DNA of 64,000 nucleotides from Chrysaora quinquecirrha (taxonomy: Eukaryota > Cnidaria > Scyphozoa > Semaeostomeae > Pelagiidae): positions 1 through 64,000 of the forward strand of contig JACTAT010000026.1 in the NCBI GenBank assembly GCA_014526335.1, written 5' to 3'. The first letter of the stretch is position 1. Each line of letters starts with the position of its first letter. The notes beneath the pieces were generated by a model that saw nothing but the letters and a program-made list of their open reading frames with translations, searched no databases and was not told the origin of the DNA. Below, in pieces: positions 23,913-37,000 of this stretch. A program made the position numbers and the translations under genes.

Positions 23913-25040
23913 ATGACTGTTGATGCTGATTTTTGAACAATTTGAATCACTGATGATGTGTACATTTTTCCCTTGTAGTTATATTTTGATGTTTATCTTT
24001 ATTCTGTGTATCATAGTTTGGTTTTGAAAAAAATTTTAGGGGTAAACTCAGTTTTTTATGTCTTATTTTCTTCAGTTTCGATTCATCGTCAGTCAGAGAT
24101 TAATGAGTGCCTTTTCAAATTCGCAATGATCGAGTGATCAGGACCTCTTAGGGGATAAAACTAGGGGGCAAAATGTTTAAGAGGACTTATTTTTCTGTTG
24201 TTCTTTCTTCGGCGCTTTCTTTCACAGTAAGTCCAGTCTTGGCGATTTCATTCTCCTGTAAGTCTTTTGTCAGGAATGCGTGCACAGCTAGTGGTGTAGA
24301 GCTGGAAAATTAGGGACAAGCGGCCCTACTTAAGTAGATTATTCATACAAGTTTGCTAATGCAACATGCTGACTCAGAATGTGCCCAAGGGTTGCCTATT
24401 TAGGGGGTCTGGGTGCATGCTCACCCACAAAATTCTTCAAAATACCGCTCATGATTGGTTTAGATCGGGCTTAGATCGGCTCTGTTAATATAAGTTTGCC
24501 AAACTATGGTCGCACGAATGACTCGAACCTTGAAATAATGAGCAAGAAGGTTGTAGAGAAAATGCACGAAGGTTAGTCACTGGCTTTTTATTACCTCCAA
24601 GCATGCAGAATAAGCGAACACAAAAATCTTGCCCCCAAGGCATTTGCCCCCTAGTTACTATGTTAAAAGAGGCTCTGCGAGTGATCTTGGCGTTTGGATC
24701 ACGATCGACCATCGATAACTCTTCAGAGCTTGACATTGAATACGTAGCGAGGGTCGTTTAGGGGTTCCAGGGAACATGGGAAGGTGCGAAATGAATCCAG
24801 GGAAAAATTTGGTCTATTGGGAATTGCTCTTTGGGGAAGTTCAATGGCCTGTTATTCATTAATAACATTTTATTCCTTTATTGATAAAACAAAAGCATGG
24901 TTGCGTAGAAAATCCGGAAAAAGCTGTTCCATAAATTCCCCATAAGTCCAAAATAATCCTTCTTTGGTTCACATTTCACTTCCTACTACACGGAGAATCT
25001 AGACCTGAGGTCACATGACAGAATCGAAGAGGCGGTCAAG
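23913..25040. other. Spacer between DNAI2 stop and MFSD11 start
   Basis: Must contain the DNAI2 3' UTR and the MFSD11 promoter. I find no convincing AATAAA near the DNAI2 stop, no tRNA and no recognised repeat. An 83-residue minus ORF at 24485-24736 has no recognisable features and I do not call it. Confidence 0.4.
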
Positions 25041-28000
25041 ATGGCGTTCGACACAGCACTATACAATGTTGTTATGCATGGAATTTGCTTTATGCTTGTG
25101 TTCACAGCGTTTCAAACAAGCTCTAATGTTCAAGTAAGTATTCCTGAAAGATATTTCTACTAAAATTTATATGTCTGCTCAGATTTAGACACAAAACAAG
25201 TGTCAAACACTTCAGAGAGAGATTAGCTCCTCCTGGCCCTTGCCCTGGACTAGAGGCCTAGGCTAGGCCGAAAAATGGCCTACCTCCGGTTAGATAGTAC
25301 TACGACTATTACGTTGATATTTGCATGTTCTCTAGTATTTTCATATCGTCTGAAGTTATAAAAATCAGATATTGTTATGAAAACAAAAGCAGATCAGATT
25401 AAAGGCTTAATGAAAGAAAGCTTTGATTTGACAGCTTGAACCACAACAATTTTGACTTTATAAAGAGATACCCCTAAATATATGACTTCTATTTAAAAAC
25501 CAATTTACTCAGAGCTTCTTCATCTCTCCTAACATCCCTTCTTGTTTTTGCAGACGTCTGTGTTGAACAGCATCGTGAGGAATGGAGCTCATCCATTTGA
25601 AGGTATGAAAATGCAAGGTTCAAAGCAATCACTGAAGCTGGTTCTCCACTCAATCTTGATGAAATCCTTCCTGGAAAATCTTTCCTTTCCCAATGAAAAA
25701 TAGAAATCCTTTCTTCTTTTCATCATTAACTGTGAGGAATGGACAGGCAGAAAATAAAGTTCTGCACATGTGTAGCAATGCAATCTTTCTTTTTGCCTAA
25801 ATTATGGTGAGAATAGCCAAGTGGTGAGCAAAACTGACTGGCAACAGTGGTGTAGCCAGGGTCTTGGCTTTCGGGGCAAAAGAATAAAAATATTGGGGTC
25901 CGTGGACCATGCCCTTCTACAAGTCGTTAAACAGCCCTTTAGAAAATAGATTTGACAGGCTTTCAAACAGAGAAAATATGCTGGATAATTCTTGCTTCTC
26001 ACTATAATTTAATGACAACAGACCTACAATCTTTGTGCGGCGTCTATTGCTACTGTATGCCAGTAAAATTGTTCAGGGATACAGGATACAGGTTGGATAA
26101 AGGGGATGGTCTTCCCACTGTATTCCACCAGCTGATTGGTGTTTAAAACACAATGCCAATTCAGCTTCTCTTTCCGATAAGTGCATTTCGAGCTGCATCT
26201 GGGTAAAAATTCTGCCTTAGTTCATTGCTTCGGTCTGTTTCTAATGTTCCTATTCTGATGAGTGTCCGATGAAAAATTGCAGAAAAGATTAGCATGATAA
26301 GTTTGTTAACTGATTAAGTCAACATATTATACAAGAAGAAGAGTCAAAAGAGTCAAAGCTTAGATCAGCTGTTTAATAAAGACTTTCTCAACAGATTAGA
26401 CCTGTTAAGGTATCTTATGAGTTATCTGTCAATAAAGAGCTTAACTAAGGTAGCAGTCAATAGTCTTGATGATTTCTTGATAAAGTAGATAACATGAGCA
26501 GAAAAAGCGATATAACGTCAGTTTTTGATCATCTTAATGGAAAACCCTCTGCTACCACATGCCATCATGTAGTCTGATTAAGGTGTGTGAAATGTGGCAT
26601 GTGCCAGATTTCCATATGACAAAGACGGAACATGTTTTCATCACTTTGATTTATTTCTTTTTTATTTCAGGAAAAGGCTATACAAGGTATGTTGTATTTT
26701 GTGGTATATTTATCTTCTATGAATGTACAGATGTCTCATTGCTCCTCAAATTCCTTCAAACAAAACTTGTGAGACACTATTTGAGATATTGATTACAGTG
26801 GAACTTCTACTAAAATGAACACTTCCATACAAACGACACTTTTTATTGGTCCGAAAGGTATTAGTTTAACTGGTGAAAGGTGAAGATGAAATGATGTTTC
26901 AGCACCAGACGCAAGGATCTCAGTAGTAGATTAACTTATCCAGATCTAAACCCTGGCTGTTAGGCTACCATGGCTTGGCTCAAACCCTGACCATGAGTGA
27001 ACTTGATTGTACCACAACGCCACAGCACCTTTATTTTTTCTTTCTATGATGGTGTAGCCAAGGGAGGGCAGGAGGGGGTAATTTCCCCTTCAATCAAAGC
27101 TGAGATTGGAGCCCAAATCTAATTGAAAAATATCAGAGGATACAGCTATAGCTTGTTTTTCTTACGACCATGCCCTAATAAATTGAATTTTTTCATCAAC
27201 AGTCTTGCAATCATCTACGCTGTGTTCTCAGTGGCCAACTTTATTGCCCCACCAATTGTGAGCTTTTTAGGACCAAGAGGCTCTCTCATACTTGGAGCAT
27301 CATGCTATTGGTGAGTTAAAATCACAATCTCTATTAAAGAAGTCTTGGCAAAACTCTCTATCCATCGGGCCAGGTCTATTCTGCAGACCCTGCAGGCCTC
27401 ATGGACCTTTGTTAATTGGTTAATGGTTTTCACAGGTCCAGGGTTTAGACTTTTAATTGGGCTCAGGTCTAAAACATGGACACATACATTTCCAGATGGG
27501 ACACTTGCACTAGAACTTTTCTTCTTTGGCTCAAAGAGTGGAAGAAAGAATTTCATATTGCCATTTTTAGCAAAAATATCCAAGCAGACTGGTGTGATAT
27601 CAAGGGCAGCATGTAACTGATCAGAGCAGCAGTTTTTGGGTTAAATTCTTCCACAATATCTTCTGTTTTGATGAAGTCCGCAATTTTCGTTGGCTTGTGG
27701 TTTAGTCAATCTATCAGCGTCAGGTCTAAAATGCGGACACTGGTATTTTTTTCAGAATTTTCTTCTTTGGCTCAAAGAGATGAAAAAAGGATTTATTATG
27801 ATTGCAATCATATTGCAATTTTTCACGAAATAAAACCTTACTTTACAGATGAATGGCCAACAACTTAAGACTATAACCTTTTGGTACCAGACTTAAGCTA
27901 GACTTATTACATTGCTAGTTATTGAGTCTATGCTGGATGCTCAGACCACTCTTAGTAAAAAGCTGTAGGGTGTTGTTTTTGTTATTGTTGTTATTATGAA

Positions 28001-31000
28001 GAGTGGGACTCATGTAGTAAGTCTAGGCCTGAGGTAGGTTTCTTATGGAAAAGCAACATGTGCAGTAAAATATGATTTTCTATTTTCAGCGTATTCATTG
28101 GGAGTCTTATTTACCCATTTGTATCAACATTATACATTGCATCTGTCATAATTGGTATCGGAGCTGCAGGTTAGTGGTAAACTGTGTAGTTAACTATTTT
28201 GGTAAATGGTTAACTGTTTGGTAAATCTTATGTCTAAAGCTGTGGCCACGACCGTAAGAAAGTGTTGCCGCAACCTTAAAAAAATTGCGATGAATAGCGG
28301 AGTCATTTTTGGGCATACTTAAAAGCTTTTTTCGTCTGACACTCCTCAGAGTATGAACGTCAGAAACAGACCAAAACAATAGACTAAGGCGGAGTTTATA
28401 CCCAGATGCGGCTCGAAATGCACCAATCAGAAAGAACGAAAAGCTGAATTGGCAATGTGTTTGTGATTGGTGTTCAAAACACAATGCCAATTCAGCTTTT
28501 CGTTCTTTCTGATTGATGCATTTCGAGCCGCATCTGGGTATAAATTCCGCCTTAGTCTATTGTTTCGGTTTGTTTCTGACGTTCATAATCTGAGGAGTGT
28601 CAGACGAAAAAAACTTTCAAGTATGCCCGAAAATGATTCCGCTATTCATCGCAATTTTGAAGTTTTGTACAACTCAAAGACTATTAACCTTAAAAAACCA
28701 AATTGTCACACGTGTAGCCTGTAGCCAGGGATAGATTCTTAAACAAAATGTTCCGTGACCTGGGGATATAAGGTCACAGAATTTCTGTCGCAGCATTTTT
28801 AATGCAACGTGTACCCACCTCTGGATTTCTCAGAACAGGACATTTTCAGGAATCGCACATGTAGACTCGGCTTCCCCTGGGTGTTAACTTCTTGTTCTCA
28901 AGATGCTTTTTCTGACCAGTCTCTTGTTTATTGATTTCCTTTGTATCTTGCAAATACAAGGAATAAGTGAAAGATTTGAAATGTTATGACTTAATACATT
29001 GTTCCTAAATTGTTTATGTGTACCTTTGTTTTTAGTTATCTGGACTGCTCAAGGTAACTTCCTAACAATCAACTCTAATCAAGATACAATGGGCAGAAAC
29101 AGTGGCATATTTTGGGCCCTTCTTCAATGCAGGTATGAAGATCTACTGTTGGGTTATCTCATCAAGCGAAAAAAAATTATTTTTAGTTTATGAGATATAG
29201 TTCGAGCAATCCGCCAGCTTATTTTGTAAGTAATAGATTAAGACTCGTTTCGGAAGCCTGGGGGTATCGATTAGCATTATATAGCTAATAGGTACTGGAG
29301 CAATTTGACGATGTTCTGGCATCGTGGTCTTATCCAGCTGGCCCCTGGTGTCAGAAGCTCTGCAAAGTCGGGGTTCGAGTCCTAGCCACGATAGTGTTGG
29401 ATAGGGTCGAATGTCTCGATTAGTTAACCGTACGACTGCCGCTGAATACACCATTTCACCTTTCACATTCACTCGCTTTCACCATCTGAAACTTAAACGT
29501 TTTGCCTTAAGCCCTGACAAAACTATTAAAAATTGCCAAACATTTGAAATCTGCTCATCAAGTAACGTTTGAATATTTGGCCACGTCACAAAACATTGCC
29601 TGACAAGCAAAAATACGCGAAATTTGTTCCGCGATGTTTTGAAAAAGTAACAAATGTTTTGCTTGACGCAAGTGAACAATGCTTGGCGAACGATGTTTTT
29701 TGAATTAGCCAAACGGTAAAACATTTTGCTTGACAAGCAGATTTCAAAGCAACGTCTGACAAACAATGTTTGACCCATTGGCCTGGACCTTAGTCGTTTT
29801 TCAGCCCTTTTCTGTGTCTACCCAATTTTTGCTGACATTATATGGAGTCTAGTTTTTTTCTTCGGTTTCAGATAGTTTTCATTACTAGAAGGCTGTATTC
29901 TTACATGCAGTCTTGCAAGGGCTTCTGTTTTGATTGTTTGTGGTTGCGAATTCACGTTTAGCCTCGTAATGAAAATGTGATCCAAGAAATGCCTTTTTTT
30001 AAATCAATCATCTGATTTTTTAGTTTGCTGTTTGGGAATATGTTTGTGTATTTCTACTTCAAAGGAACAATTGATATAAGTATGAAATGTTAAATTTACA
30101 GTTATTGATTAAGTGTCCTTTTATTATTGATACGCAAAACTATTATTCCATCTGCTTTTCGATAGCCTTATGGTAACCTCTGAAGATGCGAATATTCGAA
30201 TTAACAATTAGCATCACATACACAATATGCCCAGACTTTCATGAGGACAATGGCAGATCACAGTTAGACTTACTACTGAATTAGTCTCTAGTTTACGTCA
30301 CCCAACTTTTGATTTGTTGCTCTTTTGAATTTGAGCTGTCACTTCTGAACAGTTGCACAGATTCATTGTAAAAACAATAATAACACAGAGCGAAGTGGTG
30401 TGACTATTGTAGAGAGTCTAAGTTACAGTCAGACTATTGTTATCATTTCTGATCCCTCAGGCTGATTTCACATGTGGTAAGTCTATGGGGGTCTACAGTC
30501 TATTTTATGAGATTGGTAAAATTTCTGGTTTTAGCTAATCGAATGGGTGCACTCTTAAACCCCTAAATTCAATTTCGTTACATTTGTTCTTGTTCCTAAA
30601 GGCTGTCGTTGCTGTAGTGAAAAGGAGGGCTTAAACAGCCAGTCTAAGTAAAAAATAGACTTTTTACATGGGTTGTAGTTTTTGCTGGCTTCACCCAATT
30701 TCAATAATTGCCGTTGCTATTGTTAATATGGTAGCAGCTCTAACCATGTGATGGCTGTGTTTGCGTTGCAAAGGGGGGGGGGCTAGCTGGGAGTGAACCT
30801 ACGACTTTTAAGTAGTGAGTCTTCGCTAGAACTTGTGAGGAAGTTTAAGAAGGGGGGGCATTAGTGCACCATAAGTATCCCTCCGTTAAAATAATCACTG
30901 TCCTTACCCAATAGTTAATCTTTATCTGATTTCCAATGAAATAGATAATTATTATTGGGCACGACTAAATGCAATTTATTGACAGGGGCTTTTATGTTAT

Positions 31001-34000
31001 TGCCCTCTTGCATCTCATTAGAGGTAGAGAAGCTTTTGAGGTGTCTCATGATTGGTGGAAGCTTTTTCATACAAAGCGACTCCTTATACAGCAGTGTTGC
31101 TATGGTGAATCGGGTTAACTCGTGCGTTTAAATTTGGCGGCTATAAATTTTGCCACGCGGTCTGTGCTTATCATTAAAACTGAACATGAACTGTGAACGG
31201 AGAACGTTTCAAACGCTTGATAAGCAGATTTTTGTCCCGCCCGCCCTCCCTGCTTGCTTGATTTAGGTATTTGCTTTCTTGTTCACTCTTTCATGCTTTC
31301 GACTAGTGTCCTCGGGCTCTGGTTGTCGGCATGGACATAGTGTGCTGGTCTGCGGAAAAACTTCGTTTCTTCGTCAACCCCTCAGAAGCGAAGGGCATTT
31401 TGGCATTGGGCTGGCACACTGAAGTTCCGATGATGAGAAAAACATCACCAGATCTCAGTTGATAGACAATGGTGGCTACACAGCGCTGAGGGACTTCTTT
31501 TGCATAGCCAATTGCTATTGCTTCCATGCCGTTATTGCCTTCCCTGGAACAAATATTAAAAACAGATAAACGAAGCAGATTATTTTTCAGAAGGACGACG
31601 GACGACAAAATATGTGCTATTCGGTGATGCTGAAATTTTGACTTTATTTTCTGTTTACAACAGGTGCAAAAGAGGCCAGAACAGTTTTTACTGTGCTGGG
31701 CTGTTGCTGTTTGGCTGGGACCCTGTGCTTTTTGTCTCTTCGAAAACCGCCTAACCAAGTTTTTAAAAACAAAACTAGAAACCCGGCGGTAAGTTTCTAA
31801 TCAATGTATGTATGTTCTCTTATAACAAAATATACTGTACAGTAGTTATTCAATTATCCGGCCTACTTGGGACACGAGATTTTGAAAATGTGTGCGGATA
31901 ATCCAAAATTCCGGATAATCGAAAATATAGAATCACAGCAAAAACCAGTTACAAACTCACAAGAGTGGCTTTTTAGGATTATTTTTCAAAAAAAAAATTC
32001 TCCACACACTAGAGTACTTAAGGTTTTAGGGTGATTTTGTGATAATTATTGCGTGATATTTTGATCTTTGAATGGTTTGCGCAAAGAAAAACAGAATATT
32101 TCTGAATAATGCTTTCGTAGTTAAACATTTTTGACGGACCGGATATTCGAAGACCGGATAAATGAAGAACAGCACTACTAGGTTTAAGGTTTAGGTTTAA
32201 TTAGTTAGGATTTATATCTATTAGCTTTATGATTGACTTAGAATGTATTTGAATTTTCTGAAAGAGTATCGTGTTGAAAGATTGATTAAAAAAACTTAAG
32301 GTCAACTTAACCTTAAGAAACTCGATCCGCTTTGCAACTTCATAAATGATATCTTATTATATGTTTCTCAAATATCTATGAGGAATACACTTTTGTTATG
32401 ATATCCAACTCGCATCCAATTCTTTTGAAATTAAGAAACTCCTCTTGAAACTTTTTCTATGATACAAGTTCCAAAACCTAGGAAACTCTACTACAATTTG
32501 TGGACCAAAGTTTCTTAAAAAATTGAGTATACCACTTCCTTTTCTTATTTTTTATTGGAGATATCACATTTCCTAAATGTTCTTTTTTAGTCTTCCGATT
32601 ACCAGTCAGTTTCAGGTTCAGACTCAGAAGAAGAGCTTAGTGTCAACATCAACAAAAGGTCGGTAAATTTTTACGTCAGAAACCTTTCTCTTGTTGGCTT
32701 TTTAACGTAACATCGAGTGTTTAAGTGTGACCATTCCAATCCCCCTTCTTCAGCAGCCAGGTACTTTGGCATCATGGTGTAATGCAGTAGGCTCATGCCC
32801 TAGGGGGGAGGGGGGTGCTCATATATCTTTAGGATAGGGGTGCTCAGGCCGAGGTGCAAACCGTAAACCCAAAAAAATAATTTCAAGCCAGAAAGTTGAC
32901 TCCAAAAATAATTTTGCTTGCCTTGCAAACCCAAAAAAATAATAGGCCTGGCAACTACAGTATGACGAGGGAGTGGTCGGAAATTTCTGCAATTTTTAAG
33001 GGTATGATCAACTTTCTCTCTTTCCTAAGATTTTAGGACAAAAGCTGTTATAATATGATATATTTTCAATTCTACTGTCTTATGAATTACTGTACTTGTA
33101 TTTGGAGACCCAAAAAAATAATTGCGGGATTGACTGACCCAAAAAAATAAATTTTACTGCATTTTTAGACCCAAAAAGTAGCCTGAACACCCCTATCGTA
33201 AAGGTATATGAGCACCCCCCTGGGGCTCATGCTGTCAGAAGCTCAGCGAGGTCGCCGTTCGAACCCGAACTATGGTAGCATAAATGCCAGGGTCGAGGTT
33301 TCTATTAAGCCTAATACTGAGATCCTATAGCCTGACGCTAAATCTTAATGCACCTTTTACCCTCCTTCATCATTCATTATGAATTAAGCGGAAAAGTTAA
33401 CTTGAATTTCATTTCATTCATTCTTTTTTAGACAAACAGAGCAATTTGGTTCATCCGCTCCTGCTACACCATACCAAGCATTCAGTGAGTTTCCCCACGA
33501 ATCTTGTATGAAATTGTCCCAAAGATCTTATCCGCACTGTAGAGCTCAAGTGGCAGTGCTTATTTCCGTTTTAATACTCTTCGCAATTTTTTAATTCTGT
33601 ACAACTCAAAATTTATTCATCGATTCGGTATTTCGTTAATCTAAATTTTTTGTCTCACTGTTCACTTTTTAGAGAAATCATTTTATCTGCTGACAAATCG
33701 AGATATGATTCTGCTTTCTGTGACAACAGCTTACACGGGCAAGTATGAGTGTTTTAATTGACCGTTTAATAACCAGCTTCAAATTGAATAAACTCCCATT
33801 TCTTGCTTCTGCGCGGCAACGAATCTACTTTATACTGGGGTAGATAGCTACGTACGCGCTACTGTTATGGTATTTTTGGGGAACTGTGCTTGATAAGCAC
33901 TACTGTAGCGCCTTATTATGCTTAATGTTATGGGTTATTATGCTGTATTTTTTCGTACTTTGCTGGATAATCACTACCGTGGTGAATTATTATGCTTGAT

Positions 34001-37000
34001 GTGGTGAATTATTATGCTTGATGTGGTGAATTATTATGCTTGATGTGGTGAATTATTATGCTTGATGTAGTGGAATTTTTGCGTACTGTAGTGGACAGTC
34101 GCTACTTTGGTGGGTTATTATGCTTGATGTGGTGGTATTTTTTGCGTACTGTGGTGGATAACCACTACTTTGCTAGGTGATTATGCTTGATGTGGTGGGT
34201 TATAATGCTTGATGTGGTGTTATTTTTTTGCGTACTGTGGTGGGTTATAATGCTTGATGTGGTGTTATTTTTTTGCGTACTGTGGTGGGTTATAATGCTT
34301 GATGTGGTGTTATTTTTTGCGTACTGTGGTGGGTTATAATGCTTGATGTGGTGTTATTTTTTTGCCTATTGTGGTGGATAAGCACAACTGTGATTGGTTA
34401 TTATGCTTTATTTGGTGGTAGTTTCAGTGTCCAGCATAGACTCAATAGCTTTAACTACGACTCATGTAATAATTCAAGGTTCCGTCTTTTACAGGGTTTG
34501 AGCTGACATTCTTCAGTGGTGTGTATGGAAATAGCGTAGGTAAGTATTGCAAATGGTGTACTAAATAAACAGCTGCTCAAAAAGGCAGTTGGTGTAGAAA
34601 GACTGAATATTGGCCCTTCAGAGAGGTCTGCGCCGGTGCGCATTTTTCTGGAAGATGGGGGACATCTTGAGTAAGGGAATCCTCCATCCCCTCCACGAGC
34701 AGCCACCGTAACCAGTAAGGGAATCCCCTCCACGGACAAAGACCGGAATTGCAGTCGCTTCAGAGAAAGAAGTGCAGCATATTTTACTCCAAACTCACGA
34801 ATAATAGAAGAAAAAGACAGAAAAGTGAATTCTGCGACAGCAATGTTTGAAATATCTTCAGAAACACAGGAAACAAGATGCAATTAACTAACAAAGCGGA
34901 AAATACTCGATTAAATCGATCATAGACCGGATAAACTGGGACTTGAATCCTTTCTTTCACTTCAACTCCCATTTAATGTGAATTTGAAGCAAAATTTGCT
35001 GCAATATCTCTCCTGGAACGACCGCAATTCCGGTCTTTGTTCGTGGAGGGGATTCCCTTACGCGATACGGCTACCATTTTCCAGAAAAATTTCGCGTCCG
35101 ACCCAGACTTCTTTTGAAAAGGTCTATTGCCGAATACACGCACGAGTCAGCAGACAGCTAGAACATTGCGTTGAATGTCCATCTATACTTTCCATCTATG
35201 CTGCTAAAGCATTGTTCCTCCTGAATGTGAACCTCCTGTATCTCTAACTTGATTGAATTTTATTACTTCGAAGGTAATACAGCATTGTTAGCTGACAATA
35301 AACGACAGATTGGATTGGTTGGAATGTTAATTGGTATTGGAGAGATAACTGGTACGTAAGTTTTTTTTATACACAATATAAAAATTTACAATTCACAATT
35401 ACATTTTACAAAACGGTGTCATTGGGAGCATGATGGGCATGACTACCCTATGGCCTTAACAAATATGTTACTGAAACATACAACATCATTAGCATAATTC
35501 ATAAGTTATAGAGAAGGAATAAGATATACAATAAATTAATATATGTTCTTAACTACTGTTTCTACAAGAATAGCTCTGAGCTATTAATGAATTGAAGCGT
35601 GGATTCCAAAATCTGTTTATTTTGGTTAAGAGTGAATCTTTTATCATCACCATACAACATTAGTTGCAGGAGGTTTTGATTTAGGAGGGTTAAGATTTTG
35701 TGCAGCCGTAGTACTTCGTTAATTGCACCTATGCATGGCAATGCAACAAGAAGTGTTCATTATCCTCAATTCCATCATTAATTAGACACATTGGGTCGAC
35801 TGTGTCTCGAAAGTTATGAGTGAATTTGTGACAATTTAGTTTACTCGGCCCTACGCGTAGCTGGTTGAGAGTTGCTACACCTTTTGGATCATAAATTCCA
35901 TAAACTAAGTAAGTAAGTGTTCCGTAAGTAAGTTGTAGCCAGCAATCCCCTGGACCACTCTTCAAGACTATATTTGAAGTTATTATGCAATGTCATGTAA
36001 TACTGAGGTAAGGTAAATATTTCAGTATTTTGGAATTAAAATGGGGGGATGAAAAATCAATGGACTTTCCGAATCTAATAAAATGTCTTTTTTTAAGGTG
36101 GACTTGCTTTTGGTATATTTGGCAAGAGGGTGAATAAATATGGCCGCGACCCTATTGTATTTTTTGGTTACATTGTTCACATGATAACATTCTTCCTTAT
36201 CTTCATCAATATCCCTGATCACGCACCCATCAAATCTACTGACGAAGATACTTTGATGCATAACAAGTAAGTATATATCTTATCAAGCCATGGGCTGTAG
36301 GAAACATGGAGCTTCGAATAAGAAGTTGTTTGCCTTTTCATTTTCTGTGTTTTGTTTGTCTGTCTTTCATTACACGCTTTTTTTTATAAGGAACCTACCT
36401 CAAGGCCTAGTTCTTAAAGTTCTTTACTTTTGGGCCTCTTTTGAGGCAATTGTAGTTCCAAAAGTTCCTTAATAGTTCCTTAATTTTAACTGCACATACA
36501 GTGGTCTTAACAATAAAAGAGAGACATTTGCATGTGAGCAAAGCTTGAGACTACTCAAAGAAACATTGGATACATGCTTAACGACAATTTATGTGATTTT
36601 CGACTGCAAATGAATGGCACCGGCTTTCTAATTCTTGATTATTTGCAGTTACAAAAGTATTCAACATTCAAAAGTTCCTTAATGATTTTCGCTTAAGTAG
36701 TATAAGCTCTTTAAATTTTCGGGCCTTCTACATGTAGGTTCCTTATAAAGTGGTTCCTTATAAAAAAAGCGTGTATTCTGCTGCGAAGGCGCGATTGTAA
36801 TCTCGCGTGTGAATGAGCCATCATGTCACTCAAATTGAAAGTTGAAGCTCCTTCAGTACCTTAATATTAGATGACATATTAGATAACATCTGATATTAAT
36901 GAACTGATGAGGTTTTAGTTTACTGTTTGAGTGACATAATGGCTTAATCTCATGTAAATCAGCCACACGCCAGATTACAATGGCGCCTTCGCAGCAGAAG

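Noticed and set aside
31303..31758. Minus ORF of 151 residues
   Set aside because: It overlaps MFSD11 exon 8 on the opposite strand and has no recognisable domain.
33740..33746. A GT donor (GTATGA) two codons beyond the MFSD11 exon 11 end
   Set aside because: Joining from there to exon 12 gives a stop codon immediately; the GC donor keeps the conserved residues.
34455..34883. Minus ORF of 142 residues
   Set aside because: It runs over MFSD11 exon 12 and the arm of a foldback element; the open frame is explained by the repeat.
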